Shown in pieces: positions 8,404 through 17,047 of a stretch of DNA of 64,000 nt. The notes beneath the pieces are model-generated. The model searched no databases. It saw only the letters and a list, made by a program, of their open reading frames with translations, and was not told the origin of the DNA. Position 1 is the stretch's first letter. Every line of letters begins with the position of its first letter. Location of the stretch: assembly GCA_963812775.1 (NCBI GenBank), contig CAWEWH010000007.1, forward strand, positions 186,001-250,000, written 5' to 3'. The stretch comes from CAWEWH01 sp963812775. Its GTDB lineage: Bacteria; Pseudomonadota; Alphaproteobacteria; Rhizobiales; Beijerinckiaceae. Both the position numbers and the translations under genes were made by a program.

Positions 8404-9612
8404 TCAGGCGCCGCGAGCACCAGCCGGCTCCAGCCCCGTGCCGCCATAGAGCCAGGCGAGATGGCCGTAATAGTCCTCCGACGTCTTGGCCCGCATGATG
8501 GTGTTGCGCACCAGCGCGTGGGCGCCGGAGGGATGATAGATGTGGTCGCCGATGGCGCGGGACTGCAGCACGACGCGCGCCGTGCGCACCACCCGCTGCG
8601 ACTGGTAGGCGACGAGCGCCTTGTCGGGCTCGCGCGGAAACGCCGCCATCATGTGCGACAGGCACACCGCGTCTTCGAGCGCCATGCAGGCGCCCTGGGC
8701 GAAATATTGCAGCATCGGATGGGCCGCATCGCCGAGCAGCGCGACGCGTCCGTCGACCCATGTGTCGACCGGTTCGCGGTCGCACAGCACCCACAGCCGC
8801 CAGTCCTTGCCGTGGGCGATGATCTTGCGCGCCCGCTCGTGCACATGCGCGAAGGCGGCCGCCACCTCTTCGTCGGAGACCGGCTTGCCGGCCTCCGGCT
8901 CGGTGGCGTCGTTGTGGCGCGTGACCACGAGGTTGAACACCTTCCAGTCCGACAACGGATAGTGGACGATGTGGCATTTGGGGCCGGCCCACAACGTGGC
9001 GGCGTTCCAGCGCAGATCTTCCGGCATTTGCGCCGTCGGGATGACCGAGCGATAGGTGGTGTGGCCCGAGACGCGCGGCGCGCCGTCGCCGACGACATGC
9101 CGGCGCACGTTGGACCACAGGCCGTCGGCACCGACGAGCAGCGCCCCCTCGATGCGTGTCCCGTCCGCGAGGCTCACGCAGACGCCGCTGCCCGCCTGAT
9201 CGTAGGCGACGACTTCGCTGTTGACGCGCAACTCGATCGAGGCGTGTTCGCGGCAGGCGCGCAGCAACACCCCGTGCAGGTCGCCGCGGTGCACGACCGC
9301 GTAGGGATTGCCGAACCGCGCCAGGAATTTCGGGCCGAGATCGATATGGGCGATCTCCTCGGCGGTGAGCGCGTCCATCAAGCGGAGCTGCTCGATGTAG
9401 ACCGCCATGGCACGGGCGGCCTCGCCGACCCCGAGATAGTCGAAGGCGTGAAAGGCGTTGGGCCCGAGCTGGATGCCGGCCCCGATCTCGCCGAGCGCCG
9501 CTGCCTTCTCGAGGACGACGGCCGCAAAGCCCTTCTGGGCCAGCCCGAGGGCGGCCGCGAGACCGCCGATGCCGCCGCCGGCGACGAGGATCCTTTCGGA
9601 TGTCGTGGTCAT
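8404..9612 (-). CDS. FAD-dependent monooxygenase, 3-hydroxybenzoate 6-hydroxylase-like
   Basis: This is a class A flavoprotein hydroxylase of 402 residues. The N-terminal dinucleotide fold (VAGGGIGGLAAALGLAQKG), the middle DG motif (GADGLWSNVRR) and the FAD-binding GDAAHPMLQYFAQGACMALEDA are all present and well spaced. These enzymes hydroxylate aromatic acids with NAD(P)H and O2. The gene sits with a MarR regulator, a maleylpyruvate isomerase-like GST and a gentisate dioxygenase, so the most likely reaction is 3-hydroxybenzoate to gentisate. Salicylate 5- or 1-hydroxylation would be an alternative. Confidence 0.9.
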   Translation of the reverse strand: MTTTSERILVAGGGIGGLAAALGLAQKGFAAVVLEKAAALGEIGAGIQLGPNAFHAFDYLGVGEAARAMAVYIEQLRLMDALTAEEIAHIDLGPKFLARFGNPYAVVHRGDLHGVLLRACREHASIELRVNSEVVAYDQAGSGVCVSLADGTRIEGALLVGADGLWSNVRRHVVGDGAPRVSGHTTYRSVIPTAQMPEDLRWNAATLWAGPKCHIVHYPLSDWKVFNLVVTRHNDATEPEAGKPVSDEEVAAAFAHVHERARKIIAHGKDWRLWVLCDREPVDTWVDGRVALLGDAAHPMLQYFAQGACMALEDAVCLSHMMAAFPREPDKALVAYQSQRVVRTARVVLQSRAIGDHIYHPSGAHALVRNTIMRAKTSEDYYGHLAWLYGGTGLEPAGARGA

Positions 9613-9627
9613 GGCCCTCGTCGCGCC

Positions 9628-10095
9628 TCAGGACGAGGCCGCAATCTTGAGCGGCACCCGCGAGGCGTCGTTGTTCAGCTCCACCAATTCGGTGAGCAGC
9701 GTCAGCAGCCGGCGCCGATCCGCAGGCCTCAGCGGCGCCAGGATGCGCTCCTGCGCCCTGGCGACGGCGGGCTCGACGTCGCGCAACAAGCGCAATCCTT
9801 CGCGCGTCAGGCGCAGGGTCTTGACGCGCTTGTCCCGGCTGCTGCCGCTGCGCCCGATGAGTCCCTTGGCTTCGAGCCGTTCGAGCACGCTGCCGAGCGT
9901 CGAGCGATCGAAGGCAACCAGCGCCGAAAGGCGTGTCGCGTCGAGGCCGGCATGCTCGCGGATGGCCACCAGCGAGGCATATTGCACCGGCGTGATGTCG
10001 AAGGCGGCGCATTCCTCCATGAACAGCGCCACCGCGATCTGCTGGGCGCGGCGGATGAGGTGGCCGGGCTTCGAATAGACATCGTCCATGGACAT
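9628..10095 (-). CDS. MarR family transcriptional regulator
   Basis: This is a 155-residue winged-helix repressor. The core reads YASLVAIREHAGLDATRLSALVAFDRSTLGSVLERLEAKG, followed by the wing SGSSRDKRVKTLRLT, which is characteristic of MarR proteins responding to aromatic ligands. It lies 15 bases before the hydroxylase gene and 7 bases after the isomerase gene on the same strand, so all three are probably co-transcribed. The perfect palindrome at 10752-10784 is its most likely operator, and the effector is probably an aromatic acid of the gentisate pathway. Confidence 0.92.
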   Translation of the reverse strand: MSMDDVYSKPGHLIRRAQQIAVALFMEECAAFDITPVQYASLVAIREHAGLDATRLSALVAFDRSTLGSVLERLEAKGLIGRSGSSRDKRVKTLRLTREGLRLLRDVEPAVARAQERILAPLRPADRRRLLTLLTELVELNNDASRVPLKIAASS

Positions 10096-10102
10096 CGGCG
10101 GC

Positions 10103-10735
10103 TCACTCTGCGTCGGGCTGGCGCTCCGGTTGCGCGTCGCGAAAGGCGGGAAGGGCGAGGGCAGCGGCCTCGGCGGTCAGAAGGCGGGGAAACCGGGCCA
10201 CGTCGACCTTGAAGCGGCGCGCGTTGCCGAGCTGCGGAACGAGGCAAATGTCGGCGAGGCTCGGCGCCGTGCCGAAGCAGAAGGGGCCGGGCTCGCGTGC
10301 CACGAGGCGCTCGCAAGCGGCGAGGCCCTCGTCATTGGCCCAGTGTGCCCATTGGTTGACCGTCTCCTCGTCGTGACCGAGGGCGCGCAGCCGGTTGAGG
10401 ACCTTCAGGTTCTGCACCGGGTGGATATCGCACGCGACGGCAAGCGCGAAGGCGCGCACCCGGCCTCGCGCCAGCGGGTCGCGTGGCAGGAGCGGTGGTT
10501 CCGGGAGGGTCTCATCGAGCCAGTCGATGATGGCAAGCGACTGGGTCATGACGGTCCCGTCGTCGCCGGCAAGCGTCGGCACCAGCCCTTGCGGGTTGAG
10601 CTCCAGGTAGTCGGGGGTCCGCTGCTCGCCCTTGCGCAGATGATGCGACACTTGCTCGACCGCCACGCCCTTGAGGTTAAGCGCGATACGCACCCGATAG
10701 GCGGCACTGCTGCGAAAATATCCGTGAAGCTTCAC
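10103..10735 (-). CDS. Maleylpyruvate/maleylacetoacetate isomerase (zeta-class GST)
   Basis: The 210-residue protein is a zeta-class glutathione transferase. It starts MKLHGYFRSSAAYRVRIALNLKG with the SSAAxRVRIAL active-site motif, then NPQGLVPTL and DDGTVMTQSLAIIDWLDE (the glutathione-binding SNAIL/TRAC-like site). The C-terminal domain contains CDIHPVQNLKVL and SLADICLVPQ. Zeta enzymes isomerise maleylacetoacetate or maleylpyruvate. Next to a gentisate dioxygenase, maleylpyruvate to fumarylpyruvate is the likely step. It is the first gene of the three-gene minus-strand operon and faces the dioxygenase across a shared promoter region. Confidence 0.92.
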   Translation of the reverse strand: MKLHGYFRSSAAYRVRIALNLKGVAVEQVSHHLRKGEQRTPDYLELNPQGLVPTLAGDDGTVMTQSLAIIDWLDETLPEPPLLPRDPLARGRVRAFALAVACDIHPVQNLKVLNRLRALGHDEETVNQWAHWANDEGLAACERLVAREPGPFCFGTAPSLADICLVPQLGNARRFKVDVARFPRLLTAEAAALALPAFRDAQPERQPDAE

Positions 10736-10751
10736 GCGGCTCCCCCGCTGA

Positions 10752-10784
10752 TTGACAGCGTACTGTCGAAGTGTACGCTGTCAA
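10752..10784. promoter_or_regulatory. Perfect 12-bp inverted repeat, probable MarR operator
   Basis: TTGACAGCGTAC (10752-10763) and GTACGCTGTCAA (10773-10784) are exact reverse complements separated by nine bases. The site is 17 bases upstream of the isomerase start and 70 upstream of the dioxygenase start. A TTGACA-like hexamer lies inside each arm, so repressor binding could block both divergent promoters. Confidence 0.75.
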
Positions 10785-10853
10785 CCGGCACGAAGCTCTC
10801 GAACGGAAGCCGCCGACAAGCCGCGGCGACGCTCGCCCGAGGAGGAGCCAGCG

Positions 10854-11897
10854 ATGGATCATCCTGTCCAGCAGACGCCGGAGCGCCTCGCCTTCTACGA
10901 CAAGATCGACGGCGAGAACCTAACAGCGTTGTGGAACGTGATGGGCGCGCTCATCACGCCGGAGCCGAAGAGCGCCTGTGCGCCGCATCTGTGGCGCTTC
11001 GACGCCATCAGGGCCTACATGCTGGAAGCCGGCGGCCTGATCACCGCCAAGGAGGCGGAACGGCGCGTCCTCGTGCTCGAAAATCCGGGCCTGCGCGGCC
11101 AATCGAAGATCACCACCTCGCTCTATGCCGGCGTGCAGCTCGTCCTGCCGGGAGAGGTGGCGCCGGCGCACCGGCATACGCAATCGGCGTTGCGCTTCGT
11201 GCTCGAGGGCAGCGGCGCCCACACCGCCGTCGACGGCGAGCGCACCTTGATGGAGGCGGGCGATTTCGTCATCACGCCGTCGATGACCTGGCACGACCAC
11301 GGCAACACGTCGGACGAGCCGATGTTCTGGCTCGACGGCCTCGACATTCCAGTGGTGCAGTTTCTCGACGCGTCGTTCTCGGAAGGGCTCGACGAGGACG
11401 AGCAGCCGATCACCCGCCCCGACGGCGACAGCTTCGCCCGCTACGGCCAGAACCTGCTGCCGGTTGATCTCAAGCATACGGGCAAGACCTCGCCGGTGTT
11501 CAACTATCGCTATGCCCACACCCGCGAGGCGCTGCAGAAGATGAAGCTGCGCGACGCCTGGGATGCCTGCCACGGCTTGAAGCTGCGCTACACCAACCCG
11601 GTGAGCGGCGACTACGCCATGCCAACCATCGGCGCCTTCATCCAGCTCCTGCCGAAGGGGTTTTCGACCTCGCGCTACCGCGCCACCGACGCCACCGTCT
11701 TCGTGCCGATCGAGGGGCGCGGACGCACCCGCGTCGGCGACCGCGTCCTCGATTGGGGGCCGCGCGATGTGTTCGTGGTTCCGAGCTGGCGCTGGGTGGT
11801 GCACGAAGCGGACGAGGAGGCGGTGCTGTTCTCCTATTCGGACCGGCCGATCCAGGAAAAGCTCGACCTCTTCCGCGAGGACCGGGGCAACGCCTGA
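10854..11897 (+). CDS. Gentisate 1,2-dioxygenase
   Basis: This 347-residue bicupin, non-haem iron enzyme cleaves gentisate to maleylpyruvate. The first cupin shows PAHRHTQSALRFVLEG with iron-binding histidines 106 and 108, followed by ITPSMTWHDHGN and MFWLDGLDIP, all typical of the family. The second cupin (AFIQLLPKGFSTSRYRATDATVFVPIEG) is degenerate, also as expected. ATG at 10854 follows AGGAGGAG by six bases; upstream open sequence overlaps the operator and is rejected. Together with the divergent hydroxylase and isomerase it gives a nearly complete 3-hydroxybenzoate/gentisate route. A fumarylpyruvate hydrolase is not seen in the window. Confidence 0.95.
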   Translation: MDHPVQQTPERLAFYDKIDGENLTALWNVMGALITPEPKSACAPHLWRFDAIRAYMLEAGGLITAKEAERRVLVLENPGLRGQSKITTSLYAGVQLVLPGEVAPAHRHTQSALRFVLEGSGAHTAVDGERTLMEAGDFVITPSMTWHDHGNTSDEPMFWLDGLDIPVVQFLDASFSEGLDEDEQPITRPDGDSFARYGQNLLPVDLKHTGKTSPVFNYRYAHTREALQKMKLRDAWDACHGLKLRYTNPVSGDYAMPTIGAFIQLLPKGFSTSRYRATDATVFVPIEGRGRTRVGDRVLDWGPRDVFVVPSWRWVVHEADEEAVLFSYSDRPIQEKLDLFREDRGNA

Positions 11898-11930
11898 GCG
11901 CCATCCGGTAACCAGAGGATGAAGCTGGCT

Positions 11931-12095
11931 CTAGTGTGCTGGATTTGAAGTTCGCTACATGTTTGGACTACGAACCGAGCGAACTTCAAATTCAAAAAGC
12001 ACACTAGAATCAGTCTTTTCTAGTGTGGCTATGATTCCGAAATTCGCTACGAGGCCTCCATCGACAGGTGGCGAATTTCGGAATCGCCACACTAG
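11931..12095. repeat. Double palindrome bounded by CTAGTGTG/CACACTAG, copy 1
   Basis: Two imperfect palindromes lie head to tail. The first runs from CTAGTGTGCT through TTTGAAGTTCGCTAC and GAGCGAACTTCAAATTC to AGCACACTAG. The second runs from CTAGTGTGGC through ATTCCGAAATTCGCTAC and GGCGAATTTCGGAATC to GCCACACTAG. An A/T-rich spacer separates them. Copy 2 at 37638 has the same two units in reverse order. Confidence 0.9.
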
Positions 12096-12139
12096 CGCAT
12101 GCTCCCGAAAAGTTGCAGAGTTTCGGGTAGATCATGCGC
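12095..12139. repeat. ATGATCCCGAAAAGT-type dispersed repeat, variant copy
   Basis: The palindromic element runs from GCGCATGCTCCCGAAAAGTT to TTTCGGGTAGATCATGCGC. It belongs to the same family as the three tandem copies at 14401 and the diverged copy at 21115. The rest of 11898-12208 holds no gene; the next gene's ribosome binding site (GGGAGGATAAGAC) is at its end. Confidence 0.75.
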
Positions 12140-12208
12140 CAAATCAAACACATAAAGCGCGCGCGATTGAGACGGAAAGCGGCTTAAGCCGCCAGGGGAG
12201 GATAAGAC

Positions 12209-13375
12209 ATGCGTCTGACGATCATCGTCGCGGCTGCCGCGCTCGCCATGCCGGCCGCCGCGCAGACCGGCAAGGTCAAGATCGGCTTCGTGAACACGTT
12301 CAGCGGGCCCAATGCCTTCATCGGCAACGACATGAAGGACGCCTTCGAGCTGGCGCTCGAGCATCTCGGCCGCAAGATGGCCGGCGTCGACGTGGAGGTC
12401 TTCTACGAAGACGACCAGATGAAGCCGGACGTCGGCAAGCAGGTCAGCGAGAAGCTGCTCGAAGTGCACAAGGTCGACGTGGTGACCGGATATATCTGGT
12501 CGAACGTCCTGCTCGCGTCGCTGAAGCCGGTCATCAACTCCAAGACCTTTCTGATCACCGCCAATGCCGGGCCGTCGCAGATCGCCGGCGAGCAGTGCTC
12601 GCCGTACTTCTTCTCCACATCCTGGCAGAACGATCAGACGCCGATGGCGCTGGGCGAGACGCTGAACAAGCGCGGCGTCAAGCGCGTCTATGTGCTGGCC
12701 CCCAACTATGCCGCGGGCAAGGACATGGTGCAGGGCGTCAAGAGCACTTTCAAGGGCGAGATCATGGGCGAGGAATATACGCGCTGGCCCGGCCAGGTCG
12801 ATTTCTCGGCCGAGCTGTCGAAGGTCCGCGCCGTCAAGCCCGACGCTGTCTTCGTTTTCTATCCGGGCCAGGCGGGCGCGCAGTTCATGCAGCAATATTC
12901 CCAGGCCGGGCTCAAGGAGCAGATCCCGCTCTACGGCGTCTACACCGTCAATTCCCTCAACCTGCCGCAGATCAAGGAACTCGCCCTCGGCCATATCAGC
13001 ACGCAGGAATGGGTGCAGGACCTCGACAATCCGGCGAACAAGCGCTTCGTGGCCGACTTCAAGAAGAAGCACGGCCGCTATCCGTCCTTCTACGCCGCCC
13101 AGCAATATGACGCCGCCATGCTGATCAACAGCGCCGCCGTCGCCACCAAGGGCAATCTCGGCAACAAGGACGCGGTGCGCGACGCCTTGCGCGAGGCGAA
13201 GTTCGACTCCGTGCGCGGCCCCTTCAAGTACAACAACAACCACTTTCCCATCCAGAACTTCTATGTTCAGGAAGTCGTCAAGGATGCGGCCGGCGACTAC
13301 ACGATGAAGACCCTCGACGTGGCGCTGCGCGACCACAAGGACCGCTTTGCCGTCAAGTGCGAGATGAACTGGTAG
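12209..13375 (+). CDS. ABC transporter substrate-binding protein (Liv/HAAT family)
   Basis: This is a periplasmic binding protein of 388 residues, Peripla_BP_6 type. The signal peptide is short (MRLTIIVAAAALAMPAAAQ), followed by GKVKIGFVNTFSGPNAFIGN and, later, DVVTGYIWSNVLLA and QQYDAAMLINSA, conserved positions of the fold. GGGAGGATAAGAC precedes the ATG. It opens a complete five-gene importer operon with the permease and ATPase genes that follow. The sequence type (NTFSGPNA, VDVVTGYIWSNV) is common among importers linked to aromatic acid use. The neighbouring gentisate genes hint at an aromatic ligand, but this is inference. Confidence 0.92.
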   Translation: MRLTIIVAAAALAMPAAAQTGKVKIGFVNTFSGPNAFIGNDMKDAFELALEHLGRKMAGVDVEVFYEDDQMKPDVGKQVSEKLLEVHKVDVVTGYIWSNVLLASLKPVINSKTFLITANAGPSQIAGEQCSPYFFSTSWQNDQTPMALGETLNKRGVKRVYVLAPNYAAGKDMVQGVKSTFKGEIMGEEYTRWPGQVDFSAELSKVRAVKPDAVFVFYPGQAGAQFMQQYSQAGLKEQIPLYGVYTVNSLNLPQIKELALGHISTQEWVQDLDNPANKRFVADFKKKHGRYPSFYAAQQYDAAMLINSAAVATKGNLGNKDAVRDALREAKFDSVRGPFKYNNNHFPIQNFYVQEVVKDAAGDYTMKTLDVALRDHKDRFAVKCEMNW

Positions 13376-13483
13376 GCTGTCCCGCATTGCACGACCATCC
13401 CACCTTCCTCTTCTTGCCGAGGAAGGTGGGCATCCCGATGGCCGGGGGCCGTCGGCGCCTGGGGCTGCAAGCCTGAGAGTTCA

Positions 13484-14401
13484 ATGGCCCTCTTCATCGA
13501 ACAGTCGCTCAACGGCCTCCAGCTCGCATTGCTGCTCTTCCTCGTCGCGGCGGGGCTGACGCTCGTCTTCGGCATCATGGACTTCATGAATCTGGCGCAC
13601 GGCTCGCTGTTCATGATGGGCGCTTATTTCGCCGCCACCTGGATCAAGCTGACCGACAGCTTCATTCTTGGCGGCCTCATCGCCATCGTGCTCACCACCG
13701 TGCTCGCGCTTGCCATCGAGGCGGTATGGCTGAAGCCGCTCTACCGGCGAACGCATCTCGACCAGGTGCTCGGCACCTTCGGCCTCGTCCTGTTCTTCAA
13801 CGATTTTGTCCGCCTGGTCTGGGGGCCGGCCGGCCGCACGGTCGCCGTGCCGGCGGCGCTGCAGACGCACGTCAACATCCTGCCGGGCCTGCCGTATCCG
13901 GCTTACCGGCTCGTCCTCATCGTCGTCGGGCTTCTGGTCGCGGCCCTGCTCTATGTGCTGATCCAGCGCACCCGCGTCGGCATGGTCATCCGCGCCGGCG
14001 CCTCCGACGGCGAGACGGCGCGCGCGCTCGGCGCCAATATCGGGCTTGTCTCGACGCTGGTCTTCGGCGTCGGCGCGGCGCTCGCCGCGCTTGCGGGCTT
14101 GTTCGCGGCGCCGATCCTGACCGTGCAGAGCGGCATGGGCGACAACATCCTCATCCTGGCGCTGGTCATCGTGGTCATCGGCGGCATCGGCTCCATCCGC
14201 GGCGCCTTCCTGGCGGCGCTCATCGTCGGCCTCATCGATGCGCTGGGGCGCGCCTATTTGCCGGAACTGCTGCGCCTCTTTCTGACGCCGGTGGCCGCCT
14301 CGACCGCCGCCGGGGCGCTGTCCTCGACCTTGATCTACCTGCTTCTCGCCGCCGTGCTGCTCATCCGCCCGCAGGGACTCTTTCCGGTCGGGGCGCGCTA
14401 G
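13484..14401 (+). CDS. livH: Branched-chain amino acid-type ABC permease LivH
   Basis: This is an inner-membrane permease subunit of 305 residues with eight or so hydrophobic helices. Signature segments are AAGLTLVFGIMDFMNLAHGSLFMMGAYFAA near the N-terminus and the EAA-like loop RAGASDGETARALGANIGLV, then VIVVIGGIGSIRGAF. The 108-base gap to the binding-protein gene contains an inverted repeat (CACCTTCCTC...GAGGAAGGTG) that may stabilise the upstream message. It ends exactly where the tandem dispersed repeats begin. Confidence 0.93.
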   Translation: MALFIEQSLNGLQLALLLFLVAAGLTLVFGIMDFMNLAHGSLFMMGAYFAATWIKLTDSFILGGLIAIVLTTVLALAIEAVWLKPLYRRTHLDQVLGTFGLVLFFNDFVRLVWGPAGRTVAVPAALQTHVNILPGLPYPAYRLVLIVVGLLVAALLYVLIQRTRVGMVIRAGASDGETARALGANIGLVSTLVFGVGAALAALAGLFAAPILTVQSGMGDNILILALVIVVIGGIGSIRGAFLAALIVGLIDALGRAYLPELLRLFLTPVAASTAAGALSSTLIYLLLAAVLLIRPQGLFPVGAR

Positions 14402-14558
14402 CGCATGATCCCGAAAAGTGTCAGCGGTTTTCGGATAAGATCATGCGCAAGATCAAGACCCTTCGCATGATCCCGAAAAGTGTCAGCGGTTTTCGGATAA
14501 GATCATGCGCAAGATCAAGACCCTTCGCATGATCCCGAAAAGTGTCAGCGGTTTTCGG
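14401..14558. repeat. Three tandem copies (62-bp period) of the ATGATCCCGAAAAGT repeat
   Basis: The copies start at 14401, 14463 and 14525; each begins GCATGATCCCGAAAAGTGTC and continues AGCGGTTTTCGG. Copies 1 and 2 are complete through ATCATGCGCAAGATCAAGACC and nearly identical. Copy 3 breaks off after TTTTCGG at 14558, where livM-specific sequence begins. The element reads into the open frame of livM. Confidence 0.92.
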
Positions 14559-15497
14559 CCGCGCCCGCTCACCCTCGTTGTCGTCGGGCTTGCGGTGCTG
14601 CTGGCCCTCGTTCCCGTGCTCGCTCAAATGCTGGGGCACAACTACCCGATCACGGTGATGACGCGCATCGTCATCCTCGCCATCGCGGCCGTGAGCCTCA
14701 ACATCATCCTCGGCTACGGCGGGCTGGTCAGCCTCGGCCATGCCGCGTTCCTCGGCGTCGGCGCCTATACGGTCGGCATCATGGCGTCGCACGGAATCGT
14801 CTCCGGATACCTGCAATGGCCGCTCGCCATCGCCGCGTCAGCGCTTGCCGCGCTGGTCATCGGGGCGCTGTCGCTGCGCACCCGCGGCGTCTATTTCATC
14901 ATGGTGACGCTCGCCTTCGCCCAGATGGTCTATTTCGTCAGCATCGGTCTCGATGCCTACGGGGGCGAGGACGGCTTGCGGCTGCCGCAGCGCAGCCAAT
15001 TCGGCGACGCGCTGCGGCTCTCCAACCGCACGCTCTTCTACTATCTTTGCCTGGGGCTGCTGTTTGCCTCGATCGCGCTGGTGGCGCGCCTGGCGCGCTC
15101 GCGCTTCGGCATGGTGCTGCGCGGCGCCGCCATGAATGAGCGGCGCATGCGCGCCCTCGGCTTTCCGGTCTATCGCTACCAGCTCGCCGCCTTCGTCATT
15201 GCCGGCACACTCAGCGGCCTTGCCGGCATCCTGCTCGCCAACCATGGCGACTTCATCAGTCCCAGCATGATGAGCTGGACGCGCTCGGCCGACCTCATCA
15301 TCATGGTGGTGCTCGGCGGCATGGGCACGGCCGTCGGCCCGCTGCTCGGCGCGCTCGTCTTCATGCTGGCCGAGGAGGGGCTTTCAAGCATCACCACCTA
15401 CTGGCAGCTGATCTTCGGCCCCCTGGTGCTGATCTTCGTGCGCTTCATCGGCACCGGCCTTGCTGGCCTGATCCCGGGGAGCACGGAGCGTGCCTGA
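14505..15497 (+). CDS. livM: Branched-chain amino acid-type ABC permease LivM
   Basis: This is the second permease subunit, about 330 residues with multiple hydrophobic helices. It includes SLNIILGYGGLVSLGHAAFLGVGAY (a LivM hallmark), the cytoplasmic loop RGAAMNERRMRALGF and IIMVVLGGMGTAVGPLLG. The first 17-18 residues (MRKIKTLRMIPKSVSGF) are encoded by the dispersed repeat, so the native N-terminus has been replaced or extended. Starts at ATG 14505 and ATG 14529 are both in frame and neither has a good ribosome binding site. The stop overlaps the livG start by eight bases. Confidence 0.9.
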   Translation: MRKIKTLRMIPKSVSGFRPRPLTLVVVGLAVLLALVPVLAQMLGHNYPITVMTRIVILAIAAVSLNIILGYGGLVSLGHAAFLGVGAYTVGIMASHGIVSGYLQWPLAIAASALAALVIGALSLRTRGVYFIMVTLAFAQMVYFVSIGLDAYGGEDGLRLPQRSQFGDALRLSNRTLFYYLCLGLLFASIALVARLARSRFGMVLRGAAMNERRMRALGFPVYRYQLAAFVIAGTLSGLAGILLANHGDFISPSMMSWTRSADLIIMVVLGGMGTAVGPLLGALVFMLAEEGLSSITTYWQLIFGPLVLIFVRFIGTGLAGLIPGSTERA

Positions 15498-16239
15498 ACC
15501 GCTGCTCGCCGTCGACGGCCTGGTGAAGCGCTTCGGCGGCTTGATCGCCGTCGACCATGTCACCCTCGACGTGCAGCCCAGCGAGACGCATGCGCTCATC
15601 GGCCCCAACGGCGCCGGCAAGACGACGCTGATCTCGCAGCTGCAGGGCGAGCTGGCCGCCGATGCCGGCAGCATCCATTTTGGCGGCCGCGATCTCACGC
15701 ACGCGCCGGCCTTTCGTCGCGCCCGCGCCGGCCTGGCCCGCTCCTTCCAGATCACCTCCGTGTTCCCGCACTTCACCGCCCTCGCCAACGTGGCGCTCGC
15801 CGTCCAGGCGCAGGCGGGACATTCGTTCCGGTTCTGGCGCGACGCGCTCGGCGACCGGTCGCTGACCGAACCTGGCCGCGAGGCGCTGGCCACCATCGGG
15901 CTTGCCGCGCGCGCCGACGTGCGGGCCGAGGCGCTGTCGCACGGCGAGCGGCGCCAGCTCGAGCTCGCCATGGCGCTGGCCATGCGGCCGAAGCTGTTGC
16001 TGCTCGACGAGCCGATGGCCGGCATGGGCCGCCAGGACGGGGCGCGCATGACCCGCATCCTCGCGTCGCTGAAGGAGCGTTACGCCATCCTGCTCGTCGA
16101 GCATGACATGTCGGCGGTGGCGGCCCTCGCCGACCGCGTCAGCGTGCTGGTGGCCGGCCGCGTCATCGCCAGCGGCTCCTACGACCATGTCCGCGGCATT
16201 GCCGAGGTGCGCGCCGCCTATCTGGGCGAGAGGCGCTGA
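15490..16239 (+). CDS. livG: Branched-chain amino acid-type ABC ATP-binding protein LivG
   Basis: This is an ATPase subunit of 249 residues. Walker A is GPNGAGKTT and the Liv segment LARSFQIT is present. The signature is LSHGERRQLELAMALA and Walker B is LLLLDEPMAGMG. GTG at 15490 overlaps the livM end, indicating tight coupling. The signature has H instead of the usual G at its third position, a variation seen in LivG proteins. Confidence 0.93.
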   Translation: MPEPLLAVDGLVKRFGGLIAVDHVTLDVQPSETHALIGPNGAGKTTLISQLQGELAADAGSIHFGGRDLTHAPAFRRARAGLARSFQITSVFPHFTALANVALAVQAQAGHSFRFWRDALGDRSLTEPGREALATIGLAARADVRAEALSHGERRQLELAMALAMRPKLLLLDEPMAGMGRQDGARMTRILASLKERYAILLVEHDMSAVAALADRVSVLVAGRVIASGSYDHVRGIAEVRAAYLGERR

Positions 16240-16241
16240 CC

Positions 16242-16943
<702 letters not shown>

Positions 16944-17047
16944 CGGCGTGACCAGCGCCGCCGCTGTCGCCGAGGCAGTAGCTGTGCCAATCGGGTCAGG
17001 ATCAAGTCGTGCTACAGATCGCGCATCCGCCGCCCGAGGGACTGCGC

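Noticed and set aside
7214..10012. Long minus-strand open frame across the epoxide hydrolase and hydroxylase genes
   Set aside because: It overlaps two recognised genes in another frame, and the translation is Arg/Ala-rich with no motif.
14401..14558. Tandem repeats considered as a CRISPR array
   Set aside because: The repeat has no unique spacers, the period is continuous and the same element occurs singly elsewhere.
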